In this document: piece after piece, positions 22,241 to 33,370 of the stretch
How positions within the stretch are numbered: position 1 is the first letter of the stretch
How the letters are laid out: the number at the start of each line of letters is the position of its first letter
DNA from: Linyphia triangularis
Taxonomy: Eukaryota > Arthropoda > Arachnida > Araneae > Linyphiidae
DNA length: 64,000 nucleotides
Assembly (NCBI GenBank): GCA_963978545.1
Contig: OZ021725.1
Span: 3,822,185-3,886,184, forward strand
Reading direction: 5' to 3'
Notes under the pieces: generated by a model
Told to the model about the DNA's origin: nothing
The model's input: only the letters and a program-made list of their open reading frames with translations
Database searches by the model: none
Program-made: the position numbers and the translations under genes

Positions 22241-23789
22241 TATTTCGATAACTATTCATATTAATTGGTTTCTTTTTCCTATTATCACGTGACATAAACG
22301 ACACTTTTGAAGAAGTACGAAGGAACAGTTAAATTATAAATTAACTCGCATTTCTTTCCTTCAATAAAACTTCTTGGCAATTTTACTTTTCTTTCAGTTC
22401 TAATCAGAAATAACAAATGAAATGCTGAAATCAAAAACTTCAAGATTATACCGAAAAATTTGTTTCATGATCAGCAGATTTATTGAATGAAAAATTGTTC
22501 AAAACAGTCAGTTTTAGTCTTTTAGTCCATTAATACTTTTTAAGTAGACGTACGTTCGTTTTTTGGAATTTAAAGTCATCAGTTTCTAAGTTCGATATCG
22601 CGTGTAAAATGTGATAAGTCTCACACGTTCTGGGAATGGGTTAAAAAAAATTAGAAACTATTCAATGCGGGAATTTTTTTCTGTTAACTCTTCATTAGTG
22701 TCGACATTCAGTGTAAATTAGCTTTAAAATAATTTTTTTTTATCACTGTGTAAATATTTAAGGAAGTGTACTTAAGAATTGAAGGATATTTTTCGCGTAA
22801 TTTTGAAAATTCTATGCATTGCATTTCATGTATTTGAATAACCTCTAAAGGGGGAATACTATTTTTTATGTGCTTTGAAAAAATATATTAATGTTTGTTT
22901 GTAATTCCCTGAAACGGTTAAACTGTTATGAGGTCAAATGAATTTTGTTTCTAATTAGCATCGTTTGTTGTATTTTTCAAAAGCTATAAACCTCAAGCCA
23001 AAATTTCACGTATTGCTACTTACTTGAAATTTCAGATTGAACATACATAGCTATAAAAAGGTGGTAATGAATGAATAAGAACTATTAAAATAAAATTTAT
23101 CCGGGAAAAAAAGGTTTAATCGTTTTAAAAGGACACAGTAATTTAATTTTTTTTAAAAAGGAAAATTGTTTTTTGATATTTTTATTTCATATATTTTTTT
23201 TTTTTCTTTTCCTTTCCATTGATGTATTAGTTTCTTTTCAAATTAGAAGTATGTTGCATTTTTTTTTTAATAAAGTAAACAATCAATTATTAGCTACATA
23301 AGACTGTTACCTTTAACTTTAATTTTTTTTAAACGTAACATTTCAAAATTCAATTTATCTTTTCTAAGTAACTAGTACAAACACTCTATTTTTTTTGCTA
23401 AGTCAAGGTAAATTACCTACAAACTAAACTGATGACCATTTTCCTGTTACTTCTATAATTATAATATATAATCACAAATTTTTTGTAAAAATAAAGGGGT
23501 TTTCTTAAAAAAAGGAGTTTTGATAAACATTATTTAAACAACTTTTGATGATATTTTTTTTAACAAACTTTAACTTCAGTATCTTACATATGAGCTATTT
23601 TAGATATGTAATAACAATTCAAATTCATTTTTTAATTTTTCAGAAAAATGTTTATCAAAATTAAGTAATTTAATTTCGGTTATAACAGCTATTGATTCAC
23701 CTTAAAATTTTACATCAAGCAGAAAGATTTAAAACTTTCGTGCTTTAAAAACTGCAATCCTCAGACATATATAGTTAAATAAACAGAAC
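22241..23789. other. AT-rich non-coding stretch
   Basis: Long A/T runs, no open frame of note, no repeat shared with the rest of the window. Confidence 0.5.
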
Positions 23790-23938
23790 ATATCTCCTCA
23801 AAGATCAATTTTTCTCCTCTCCTCAGTTTCACTTACAAGAAAAGATCATATGAGAATTATTGAAAAGTATATCGCCAAAATCCTCTATTTTTTTTTAAGA
23901 TCCATACAAGAATCATGCTAAAAAATATCGCTAACTGG
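23790..23938 (+). mobile_element. Family H repeat, partial copy (3' middle part)
   Basis: It matches about 3905-4070 of copy 1, with shared blocks such as AAAAAGTATATC.C.AAAATC and AAGATCCATRCAAGAATYAT. It stops at GCTAACTGG, and a new family H copy begins a few bases later in the same orientation. Confidence 0.65.
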
Positions 23939-23943
23939 TTCTT

Positions 23944-24369
23944 TTTACTTTCAACTACTCATATGTATACTTAGGATAATGAAAGTATAGTATTCGGACA
24001 AAAAAAAATTCGATAATTTTTTTTTGCATTTTTCCACTTTTTGCAGCATCCTTATTTTAAAATAGTGATCTGGAAAAAATGTATGTTTGTGTGTCTGTGG
24101 TCAGCATAACTCCCAAACAAATTGACGCTACGATGTTCAACTTTTTTGTGCTGGTTGGTGATGGTACAGGGACCTACCATTAAGTATATCACCAAAATAA
24201 TCTAGTTGGCGTTTTTTTTTTAAACCCATACAAGAATTATGGTAAAAAATACCACCAAACTTGCCATTTTTTTGTAAATGAATGAGTAAAACATAAAAAT
24301 GGTCAATGACGCAAATTGACATAAGTATTATAGTGTAATTGAAAGTTGTGCGATGTTCCGCACCCCTAG
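23944..24369 (+). mobile_element. Family H repeat, internally deleted copy 4
   Basis: It has both ends: TTACTTTCAACTACTCATAT on the left, and on the right the hairpin GTGCG-ATGTTC-CGCAC with CCCCTAG followed by T. About 300 bp of the middle is missing: the sequence jumps from the GGGACCTACCATTAA region to the block before the T tract. Confidence 0.65.
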
Positions 24370-24422
24370 TTAAATTTTGGTTTGTGAACCTGATATATAT
24401 TTTAACAGCAATGTATGAAAAG

Positions 24423-24990
24423 CCGCTATTCTATAGAATACCTAGGTATTTTATATCATGGCCGAAGTTTTTAGGTGAAGTGTGAAATTTGAGAAGTCAT
24501 GAACTTTACGTAGCCATTCTATAGAACGACAAATTTGTTTTGGCAAACTATGAAAAAGGATCTTGATAAGGCTTATTTAAAAGACGTTCATCCTCAAAAA
24601 TACATATGCTATTTTGAAAAAATATTGAAAGACAGCTATTAAAAGACTTATATTTTTAGTATGTACAAAAATACATTTGTAGAAAACAAAATTTAGGCCT
24701 TTCTTATTAATGAATCAAAATAAAACACGAACCTACTTGCTGCTCCAGAAAAGTTATGTTTTTGCTTATTTTCAATTTCACTTACTTTTATTCCTTATAA
24801 AATTTAAAGCAGGTCACTAAATGAAGTTAACAAAAAATTGATGATATATTTCATACTTTGCCGGTTTGTCATTTCGTATTTTATGGATTGGCTAGGCAAT
24901 GTGTGAAATGTTTAATTGTTTCTTACATTATCAGCCAGACTTCGGCGTTATATAAAAGGCCTAGGTATAGTATAGAATACCTTATTTAAT
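24423..24990. mobile_element. Non-coding TIR element
   Basis: The left end, GCTATTCTATAGAATACCTAGG followed by TTTTATAT and GCCGAAGT, is mirrored by the right end (inverted: GGTATTCTATACTATACC, then TAGG, TTTTATAT, GCCGAAGT). The arms are about 55 bp and imperfect. No ORF or clear target duplication is seen, so the superfamily is unknown. Confidence 0.6.
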
Positions 24991-25243
24991 GCATTTTCGG
25001 TAACATATATAAAGCATGGCATTTGTATCTTCTTAAATGAATAGGCAGATTCAACTAAAACGAAAATTTATTTCCGGATCATCACATTGACTTATTTTTG
25101 TTTTCTGTAATGAAAAATAATGATATCAGGTTGAGTTTTCATTTACTTTATTTAAGTTGTCATAAGAAGGAGTTTTTCTCGCATCTACATCTACATTGCT
25201 TCATTATATAACAATATTTAGCTATTCAGCGATTCTACTTTAA

Positions 25244-25963
25244 GGGGACACAGGACACTGAAATCACCAAAAATGACGTTTTTTATTTTCATTCTATAAC
25301 AATTGCTTATGCCACTAGCTTTAATTTCGAGTTTAAATTTTTGAAATCCGATGATTTTAAGTGGTAAAATCTTTATTTTAACTAACTATTTTAACGCATC
25401 GCACACTTGTTGGCAAAGCCTAAAAATGCGTTTTTTTCAGCTTCGCTTTTTCCCATTTTACTTATGTTCGAAAAGCTCCTTGCGATTCATTTTTTGATAA
25501 ATCCACCTAACTTTTTTGTATTAATAATTTTTAATGTACTATAAAGAAATTTACACATGCTTTTTTATGTCACATAATTTTTTATATTTTTTTTTCATGT
25601 TGGGAATTTGAAGTATGTGCATTTTTTAATGAGGAATCACAAGTGCCAAGTTTGAAATTTTATTTCTGTTCAACTATTGCACCTAAAGATAAAAGCATGT
25701 GTGAAAATGTTTATAATATGTTGATAAATAACTTCAAATTTTTCTTTCACGTTCGTCAAAATATTGTGTCGCGAGGAGCATTTTGAAAAAAATTAAAATT
25801 TCGTATTATTTTAATGCATTTTTCTCAATAATTTACTATCTATTTTATATTATCTACTCAAATTTTGTTGTTTTGTTTAAAGTCACATATTCTATGTTTA
25901 TGCCAAATTTTATTTAATTCTTGGCAAAACTAAAGAATTTTGGCAAAAGTGTCCCATGTCCCC
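25244..25963 (+). mobile_element. TTAA-target MITE, family 3
   Basis: TTAA at 25240-25243 and 25964-25967 bounds a 720-bp non-coding element. The ends are GGGGACACAGGACAC and, inverted, GGGGACATGGGACAC. A degraded inverted copy is at 9458-10190. GG/CC ends and TTAA target suggest piggyBac-type mobilisation. Confidence 0.85.
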
Positions 25964-25967
25964 TTAA

Positions 25968-26768
25968 ACGCAATTGTCTTTTAGAAAATAAAATACGACA
26001 AATACCGCTATTACTCATTAGGATTTATCAAAAGCAATTTCTTTTTGCAATCACAATATAGCATATAATCCATTTTCTCTGTAAAATGAATTTCACAAAA
26101 TAATCTTAACAATTGTAACAGAATTGGTAATAAAAAAGATGTTATTTGAAATTGATGAGACCAAAGTAAAGCTAGCTTAGGTTTTCAATTCAGGTCTCCT
26201 GAAAGAAAAATGCGAGTTTAGAGGAGAAGCATACAAATATTTCTTGATTTTACCAATACTTTACTCATTACTCGAAATCCAATATGAATGGAGAAACCAA
26301 TAATACATCCTCAAAATGAAAAAACATTCATATTCCAAGATGCATTTCCAATAAGAGATCGAAATGTTATTTTTTCAAAACGAAATATATCCATCGAGAT
26401 GAATTAGACTAAAATAAGTTATTTTTGAATGAAAGCAATATCCATGTACAAATCGATCAGGACATTGATAAACAGATGGGTGTATTTTTCCTAATAAATA
26501 TCAACATGGAATAGTGTTGTTCTTGTATTTTCTCGAATCGAAATTAAATTGATACACTTTGTTTCAGTGTGAATGGGCTGCATTGAATTTTTTTTTTTTC
26601 ATTCAAGTAAACGAAATAACATTTCTACGTTTGCCTAACTTATAAAAAAATATTTCATTACTTTGCATTATTTTGTATATTGTAAAACGGTGTTTTATAC
26701 TTTTGATTTTGAACGTTAGTTCTGAAGGATTCATATTGTTTCTGATTATATTTACAACTTGCTTTAAA
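25968..26768. other. AT-rich non-coding stretch
   Basis: No element or gene is recognised. Confidence 0.5.
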
Positions 26769-26826
26769 TATAAAAAAAGTATTATTCTTTAGATGATTTA
26801 ATTTAATCCTTCAATGCATGAATTTT

Positions 26827-26877
<51 letters not shown>

Positions 26878-26930
26878 TATATCATGCATTGAAGGATTAA
26901 ATTAAATCATCTAAAGAATAATACTTTTTT

Positions 26931-26934
<4 letters not shown>
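26769..26934. repeat. 53-bp perfect inverted repeat around (AT)n
   Basis: The arm at 26769-26821 is the exact reverse complement of 26882-26934. Between them is a loop of about 60 bp, mostly (AT)n. The second arm is followed at once by a longer (AT)n tract. The DNA could extrude a cruciform. Confidence 0.95.

Positions 26935-27019
<85 letters not shown>
26935..27019. repeat. (AT)n microsatellite
   Basis: About 42 AT units directly abut the right arm of the inverted repeat. Confidence 0.97.
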
Positions 27020-27021
<2 letters not shown>

Positions 27022-28679
27022 CATTTTGCATTTCGATGTATTTTTACATCACAAGAAAAGTTATATTTTCCTTTGCATAAAATTAATCAGCATATAAATA
27101 TTATCCGTTACTCTTACCTTGTTCCTAACTGAATTTTTTTTCTTGTGTGTTTTTATTATTTGTCTTATAAATTATCATAATTCGTAACACTCGCTGAAAT
27201 CAAATTGTACTCATGTACTCAGCCAACAGCACACCCAACAATAAAAATTGTCACATATGAGGATATAAATTGTCAAAGTGTTGATAAAATAGTTTGGTTA
27301 AGAAAAAAAAAAAGAAAAAAAAAAACCAGCAACGTAAAGAGATATGAGGTTTTAAACATACGATGCAGATCTACATCGCTGTGCATTTCAGGAATGTAGA
27401 CAATTGGCAACAATATGCATTTAAGGGTTATTCCAGTGGTTGTGATTGAATTTAGATGATGCTATTTCTCAAAAGTTTAGGATATATATTTAACAAACAA
27501 TGACTAATTCTAAAATAACGACCATAATCATTTCGCGCTATAAAAAAGTTCAGTAAGAAAAAGAATGAACATTGAAAAAATCTCTTTATTACATCATTAA
27601 TTTTCACATTTTAAAAGTATCAATTACGAAAAATAAACTTTTTTTTTTTAAATCAAACTCCTTAGTTATTTTTCATTTTTCTGTCATAGCTGATGGTTTA
27701 AAGTGATCTTGCTCAATGAAAATTACCGATGTCATAAAATTGTTAATTATAAGCATAGTATAAAGCAAAAATTGACAACAGATTGAACACAGTGTTTCCA
27801 AAAATCCCTATTTATGAAAATATGTAATTCCCTATAGGTAATTTTAGCTTATATTTTATGTTAAGTCAATTTTTAATTCTTTGATGTGAATATTTATGAA
27901 CGGTTCCGTGTTATATTTCCTAATTAACCCCTTACAAGCAAAGTTATAATTCTATATACTTTTTAGATACTTAAAATACTGCGTTTCAACATTCACATCG
28001 TAATTTCAGATATTCACAATTCAACACATTTTAGAATGTTTTATTGCAATGGTCGATTCCCGGACTTTTTAAAATTTTCTTTGTATATTTGTATTTTTTT
28101 TTGTAGGTGGTTGCTATTTAATATTTAATTTAATTTAGAAAAAAATGGCCAAATTTGCCAGTTTGAAGATCATCATTTTGATTTCACGACAATTTTAGCA
28201 ACACAAGAAATTTCTGGTTAAGTTTGAAGAAATTGTCCCCGAGCTGACAGAAATGTAATTGTTACCTAGAGTAGTAAAACCCTCGAAGCGAGACAATTTT
28301 CAACTTCGAAAGTCATTTTTTTCCCCAATATATAACTTCTTTAATACATTTTTACTGATGTTTAAGTGAATACTTGATGTGTGGAATGGTGAATGCTGAA
28401 GTTCGGTGATGTTCAAAATACTTGAAAAATCATTTACCAGATAGAATGTTATCAAAATTGAGCAGATGATTTTATTGTCTCTTCTCTTGGGTGCTACTGA
28501 ATTGTGATCCAAAAGTGAACATCGTAGCATATTTCGTTCTGGGATTACGCTGTTTCAACATAGACACACAAATGAGAAGACACACATCATTTTCCAAAAA
28601 CCATTTTCATTACTCTAATGCTATACTTTCTTTACTTTATAAAACATACAAGAAGTTTTAAGTAAAAACTATTGTTCTA
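27020..28679. other. AT-rich non-coding stretch
   Basis: Contains short A runs near 27302-27326. Open frames at 27205-27399 and 28300-28530 are unrecognised and probably chance. No repeat is seen. Confidence 0.45.
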
Positions 28680-28681
28680 TA

Positions 28682-28867
28682 CACAGCTAAATATCTTTTT
28701 CCCCCGTGCACCAAATATTGGTTCCCATTTAGCTGCAACCAACATTTGGTGCTTAGTTTCACAATTTAACGGAGCACCATTAAATCGTGAAACTAAGCAT
28801 CAAATATTTTCTACAGCTAAATGGGAACCAATTTTTAGTGCAAGGTGGATCAAAATTTTTAGCAGTG
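28682..28867. mobile_element. Palindromic TA-target MITE
   Basis: Flanked by TA (28680-28681 and 28868-28869). The left arm starts CACAGCTAAATATCTTTTTC and the right arm, inverted, CACTGCTAAAAATTTTGATC. The arms stay complementary nearly to the centre, including GGTTCCCATTTAGCTG against CAGCTAAATGGGAACC and GCTTAGTTTCAC against GTGAAACTAAGC. A TA target with CACTG-type ends fits Tc1/mariner-like elements. The right arm is the seed of the following satellite. Confidence 0.8.
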
Positions 28868-30548
28868 TAAATAACGCAAAATGAGGTATCCAAACTCCGT
28901 AGTTCCAGACGTAAATTACTATTTCACACTCATGCTAAGCATCAACTCATGCTAAGCTCAAACTAAGCATCAAATGTTTTCTACAGCTAAATGGGAACCA
29001 ATGTTTAGAGCAAGGTGGATCCAAATTTTTAACAGTGTAAATAACGCAAAATGAGGTATCCAAACTCCGTAGTTCCAGACGTAAATTACTATTTCACACT
29101 CATGCTAAGATCAAACTAAGCATCAAATGTTTTCTACAGCTAAATGGGAACCAATTTTTAGAGCAAGGTGGATCCAAATTTTTAACAGTGTAAATAACGC
29201 AAAATGAGGTATCCAAACTCCGTAGTTCCAGACGTAAATTACTATTTCACACTCATGCTAAGCATCAACTCATGCTAAGCTCAAACTAAGCATCAAATGT
29301 TTTCTACAGCTAAATGGGAACCAATTTTTAGAGCAAGGTGGATCCAAATTTTTAACAGAGTAAATAACGCAAAATGAGGTATCCAAACTCCGTAGTTCCA
29401 GACGTAAATTACTATTTCACACTCATGCTAAGCTCAAACTAAGCATCAAATGTTTTCTACAGCTAAATGGGAACCAATTTTTAGAGCAAGGTGGATCCAA
29501 ATTTTTAACAGTGTAAATAACGCAAAATGAGGTATCCAAACTCCGTAGTTCCAGACGTAAATTACTATTTCACACTCATGCTAAGCATCAACTCATGCTA
29601 AGCTCAAACTAAGCATCAAATGTTTTCTACAGCTAAATGGGAACCAATTTTTAGAGCAAGGTGGATCCAAATTTTTAACAGTGTAAATAACGCAAAATGA
29701 GGTATCCAAACTCCGTAGTTCCAGACGTAAATTACTATTTCACACTCATGCTAAGCATCAACTCATGCTAAGCTCAAACTAAGCATCAAATGTTTTCTAC
29801 AGCTAAATGGGAACCAATGTTTAGAGCAAGGTGGATCCAAATTTTTAACAGTGTAAATAACGCAAAATGAGGTATCCAAACTCCGTAGTTCCAGACGTAA
29901 ATTACTATTTCACACTCATGCTAAGCTCAAACTAAGCATCAAATGTTTTCTACAGCTAAATGGGAACCAATTTTTAGAGCAAGGTGGATCCAAATTTTTA
30001 ACAGTGTAAATAACGCAAAATGAGGTATCCAAACTCCGTAGTTCCAGACGTAAATTACTATTTCACACTTATGCTAAGCATCAACTCATGCTAAGCTCAA
30101 ACTAAGCATCAAATGTTTTCTACAGCTAAATGGGAACCAATTTTTAGAGCAAGGTGGATCCAAATTTTTAACAGAGTAAATAACGCAAAATGAGGTATCC
30201 AAACTCCGTAGTTCCAGACGTAAATTACTATTTCACACTCATGCTAAGCTCAAACTAAGCATCAAATGTTTTCTACAGCTAAATGGGAACCAATTTTTAG
30301 AGCAAGGTGGATCCAAATTTTTAACAGTGTAAATAACGCAAAATGAGGTATCCAAACTCCGTAGTTCCAGACGTAAATTACTATTTCACACTCATGCTAA
30401 GCTCAAACTAAGCATCAAATGTTTTCTACAGCTAAATGGGAACCAATTTTTAGAGCAAGGTGGATCCAAATTTTTAACAGTGTAAATAACGCAAAATGAG
30501 GTATCCAAACTCCGCAGTTCCAGACGTAAATTACAATTTCACACTCAT
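28791..30548 (+). repeat. 170/153-bp satellite, 11 copies
   Basis: The marker GGTATCCAAACTCCG occurs at 28885, 29055, 29208, 29378, 29531, 29701, 29871, 30024, 30194, 30347 and 30500. The spacing is 170, 153, 170, 153, 170, 170, 153, 170, 153, 153. The two unit lengths differ by a 17-bp near-duplication (ATGCTAAGCATCAACTC type). Each unit is the right arm of the MITE at 28682 plus about 75 bp of its downstream flank. Similarity among units is very high. Confidence 0.95.
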
Positions 30549-30885
30549 GCTATACTGTAACAAAGGGGACACATGTACATTCCTCGCAATTAATATCACT
30601 GCATCTCGTTTCAATAAGTTTCACACTTGCCGCATTCTGCAAAGTTCATTCCTCGATGTTCACACGCGCATCAACAGACGCGCGACATTTGCAATGCAAT
30701 CAATGGCTTGTTTTAATTAACCTAAATGACACGGAGCCTCGCGGTTGGCGGAGGGTGAACTTGCGTCCCTTGTCTGCAGCTCAAAGGAAGAGGCTTCCAC
30801 TTATTAGTTGGATTAAATCAAAGCTGTTTCGGCCAAAATGTCTCGGGGTCCATCTATAAATTTAGGAAATTCGTTTCAGAAAGGG
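30549..30885. other. GC-richer single-copy island
   Basis: Immediately after the satellite the composition becomes balanced, with motifs such as ACACGCGCATC, AGACGCGCGACA and CTCGCGGTTGGCGGAGG. The frames 30496-30720 and 30656-30859 are unrecognised. It is a candidate conserved regulatory element. Confidence 0.35.
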
Positions 30886-31394
30886 ATTATTAGTTGAATC
30901 ACTCTGTTTGTATCTGGTTCGAAAATAATGCCTGTATGGACCGTATCAAGAAAGAGTTCGTTGATTTTGTAATGTTTGTTTCTCCACATAAATGCAATAT
31001 TTAGTTGAGTTTTGATGACTCAAAATTAGGTCTCTTAATCAGGTCGGATTATACTGCATTATTAGTTGAATCACTCTGTTTGTATCTGGTTCGAAAATAA
31101 TGCCTGTATGGACCGTATCAAGAAAGAGTTCGTTGATTTTGTAATGTTTGTTTCTCCACATAAATGCAATATTTAGTTGAGTTTTGATGACTCAAAATTA
31201 GGTCTCTTAATCAGGTCGGATTATACTGCATTATTAGTTGAATCACTCTGTTTGTATCTGGTTCGAAAATAATGCCTGTATGGACCGTATCAAGAAAGAG
31301 TTCGTTGATTTTCTAATGCTTGTTCCTCCACATAAATGTAATATTTAGTTGAGTTTTGAAGACTCAAAATTTGGTCTCTTAATCAGGTCGGATT
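30886..31394 (+). repeat. 172-bp tandem repeat, three copies
   Basis: Units start at 30886, 31058 and 31230 with ATTATTAGTTGAATCACTCT. Units 1 and 2 are almost identical; unit 3 has several changes. The third unit runs directly into a SINE-B fragment. Confidence 0.95.
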
Positions 31395-31485
31395 CTACGG
31401 CTTAACGTGGATTCCGAACCACAACGAACATCCATGTCTGACCTGGGATTTGAACCCTGCATTGGTAGTTACCAGTTGGCGTGAG
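31395..31485 (-). mobile_element. SINE-B fragment
   Basis: It shares TACGGCTTRACGTGGATTCC and the following CGAACCACAACGAACATCCA with the copy at 31865. On the minus strand the B box is GGTTCAAATCC. The tRNA-like head beyond the B box is degraded. Confidence 0.7.
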
Positions 31486-31864
31486 GAATTCAGGAGCATG
31501 CTTGCGCATTTGAAAATATATAGTAGAAACGAGAGAGCCGTCCATGACACTACATGTAATCGAAACGAAGTTAATTCCTCTAATAATGGGGTTACCAATG
31601 GTTCAAATTAGATTGACAATTGGGAGATTGAAATTTATTTCTCTCCATACACACAAGCATAAACACACTCGGTAATCAGATTATGCCTCCTTCTTAATGT
31701 GGAAGGCATCAGTTTCTTGGAAGACATTGACAAATAGCAATTTGGAAGCACTCAATGGTAGAACAGAAAATAAATGGTTTTATTGGCTATCCTAAATGGT
31801 TAGTTTGTTTGTTTAAGTGGTCAACTTCTATACTTGTACTCAATAAAGGTAAATCATGTCGGGT

Positions 31865-31973
31865 TATACGGCTTGACGTGGATTCCGAACCACAACGAAC
31901 ATCCATGCCTGACCTGGTATTTGAACACTGCACCTCTGGCATGTGAAGCCAGAGCGCTAACCACACATACCAT
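31865..31973 (-). mobile_element. SINE-B, tRNA-derived SINE with Val-like head
   Basis: On the minus strand: an A box within TGTGTGGTTAGCG, an anticodon arm CTCTGGC-TTCACAT-GCCAGAG that pairs perfectly, and a B box GTTCAAATACC. The seven-base loop places CAC at positions 34-36, which suggests a tRNA-Val(CAC) ancestor. The body ends near TACGGCTTGACGTGG. No clear target duplication was found. Confidence 0.75.
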
Positions 31974-32431
31974 CAGCTGGGATATCAGAAATGATTCAGT
32001 CGAACAACGTTTCAACTCCTTCCAATATAAAGTTCTTTAAAATCTTTAATAATACTTACTGAATAAATATCACCAGATGGTTTGTGTATCCATATGTCTT
32101 TCATGTTGGTAAGTTTTCCTAATCATAAATGCATTCCATTTAAAGCATATGTGTTTGCTTGATTACTCTACAATTTCTTCACAGTTTTTATGAATCTAAT
32201 AAAACCTTTTCCGTTCGTTAAACAATCAAAATTTGCTCTGCTTGTATTTGGTTTTGAGTGCTACAAAATCTGTTCCAAAATGAGATCATTATTCTAAAAA
32301 TTAGTACCTAAAACATGCTATCAGTAAGTATGAATATTAAAAATAAGAGAAAGTGTTACAAAATGATATCTTTCCGATACATTTTGAATATTAATTTACA
32401 GGTATTTCTTTCAACTAAATGAAATATATAT
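31974..32431. other. AT-rich non-coding stretch
   Basis: No element or gene is recognised. Confidence 0.5.
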
Positions 32432-32636
32432 TGTTGTACAAATTGTCTGTATATAGTGTAAATAGGGACGTATTATTTTAAAATTCTATTGTAACTTATT
32501 TTATCTTATTTCATTCATTAACAGCGATGATACAAGTTAGAAAAAGGTGGCAACACCTAAAGCAATCCAGAAATTTCGAGATGTTTCTTTTTCGACGCAT
32601 TGGCTGGATATTTCGAGAATGTTCTCTCGCGCCAAG

Positions 32637-32644
32637 TATAAATA
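32637..32644 (+). promoter_or_regulatory. TATA box of LTR-B
   Basis: TATAAATA lies 205 bp into the LTR, upstream of two AATAAA motifs (32800 and 32826). Confidence 0.55.
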
Positions 32645-32825
32645 AGACTGGAGATAGGTAAAGTTTTCAGATTGATTTTGGACTTTGATGAAAGCTGATC
32701 GCTTTGTTTACTGGAGAGAGCTTGTATAATTGCTGTATTCGAAGTTGTTCTTACTGAAGCTTGTGTTGAAGCTTGAGATTGATTACACTGTTGTCTTTGA
32801 ATAAATTTTGTGCCTGTGAAGAGTG

Positions 32826-32831
32826 AATAAA
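32826..32831 (+). terminator. Polyadenylation signal of LTR-B
   Basis: AATAAA stands about 60 bp before the LTR 3' end. A second AATAAA lies at 32800-32805. Confidence 0.45.
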
Positions 32832-33049
32832 TAGTAGTTTTCATCTTAAAAACTGTGCTCTCATTGCCTCAGTGGAAAAATTAATAACAATATCTTACAT
32901 ATTTCACAATACTATTTAAAAACAAGTTGCGTGTAATTCCTTTAATGGATTTGTTAACTTTCAAACAATTTTTATAAAACTGCTAAATAATATTACTATA
33001 AATAAGTGTATACTCATACCATTCTCAATAGTTTTAGCACATAGATTTA

Positions 33050-33370
33050 AACCTTTTCACACTTCGTTGTTTAAAAGCGACAAAATTTGCTGAAAATTTT
33101 CTAAGCTCAACACGACATCAATACGGACATCAAGGGCGAGTTTTCCGTTACGCCACACAAAACCTCTTTAAGCTCTATTTTGGGCCGTAATGTGTCAGAC
33201 AGGCGCCTGAAGCTTAGATTTGGTTCATGGAATTATAAAATAAACTCAAAAGCAGCTTTTCATTCAGCTGCAGCTGTGGTCAGCTGCGAGTTGCGTAAAT
33301 AGCTCTCGTGTCGTAATTGTTTCGAAACTCGACCGCATTAATGACTTCGTTATAGGCGACAAGAATTTTG
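33050..33370. other. GC-richer island with clustered E-boxes
   Basis: The composition is balanced, and there is no second copy in the window. CAGCTG occurs at 33265, 33271 and 33281, close to homeodomain-type TAAT cores (for example in GCATTAATGAC near 33336). This is the look of a developmental enhancer, but the motifs are short and conservation is untested. Confidence 0.35.

Larger units (their letters stand above)
32432..32889 (+). mobile_element. Solo LTR, family LTR-B, intact
   Basis: A 458-bp element starts TGTTGTACAAATTG and ends TTAATAACA, flanked by ATAT on both sides (32428-32431, 32890-32893), a 4-bp target duplication. It holds TATAAATA and AATAAA in the right order. There is no coding region or second LTR nearby, so it arose by LTR-LTR recombination. 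The small duplication and TG/CA ends fit a Gypsy- or BEL-type element; the family cannot be fixed without the polyprotein. The frame 32557-32844 minus is not a gene. Confidence 0.85.
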
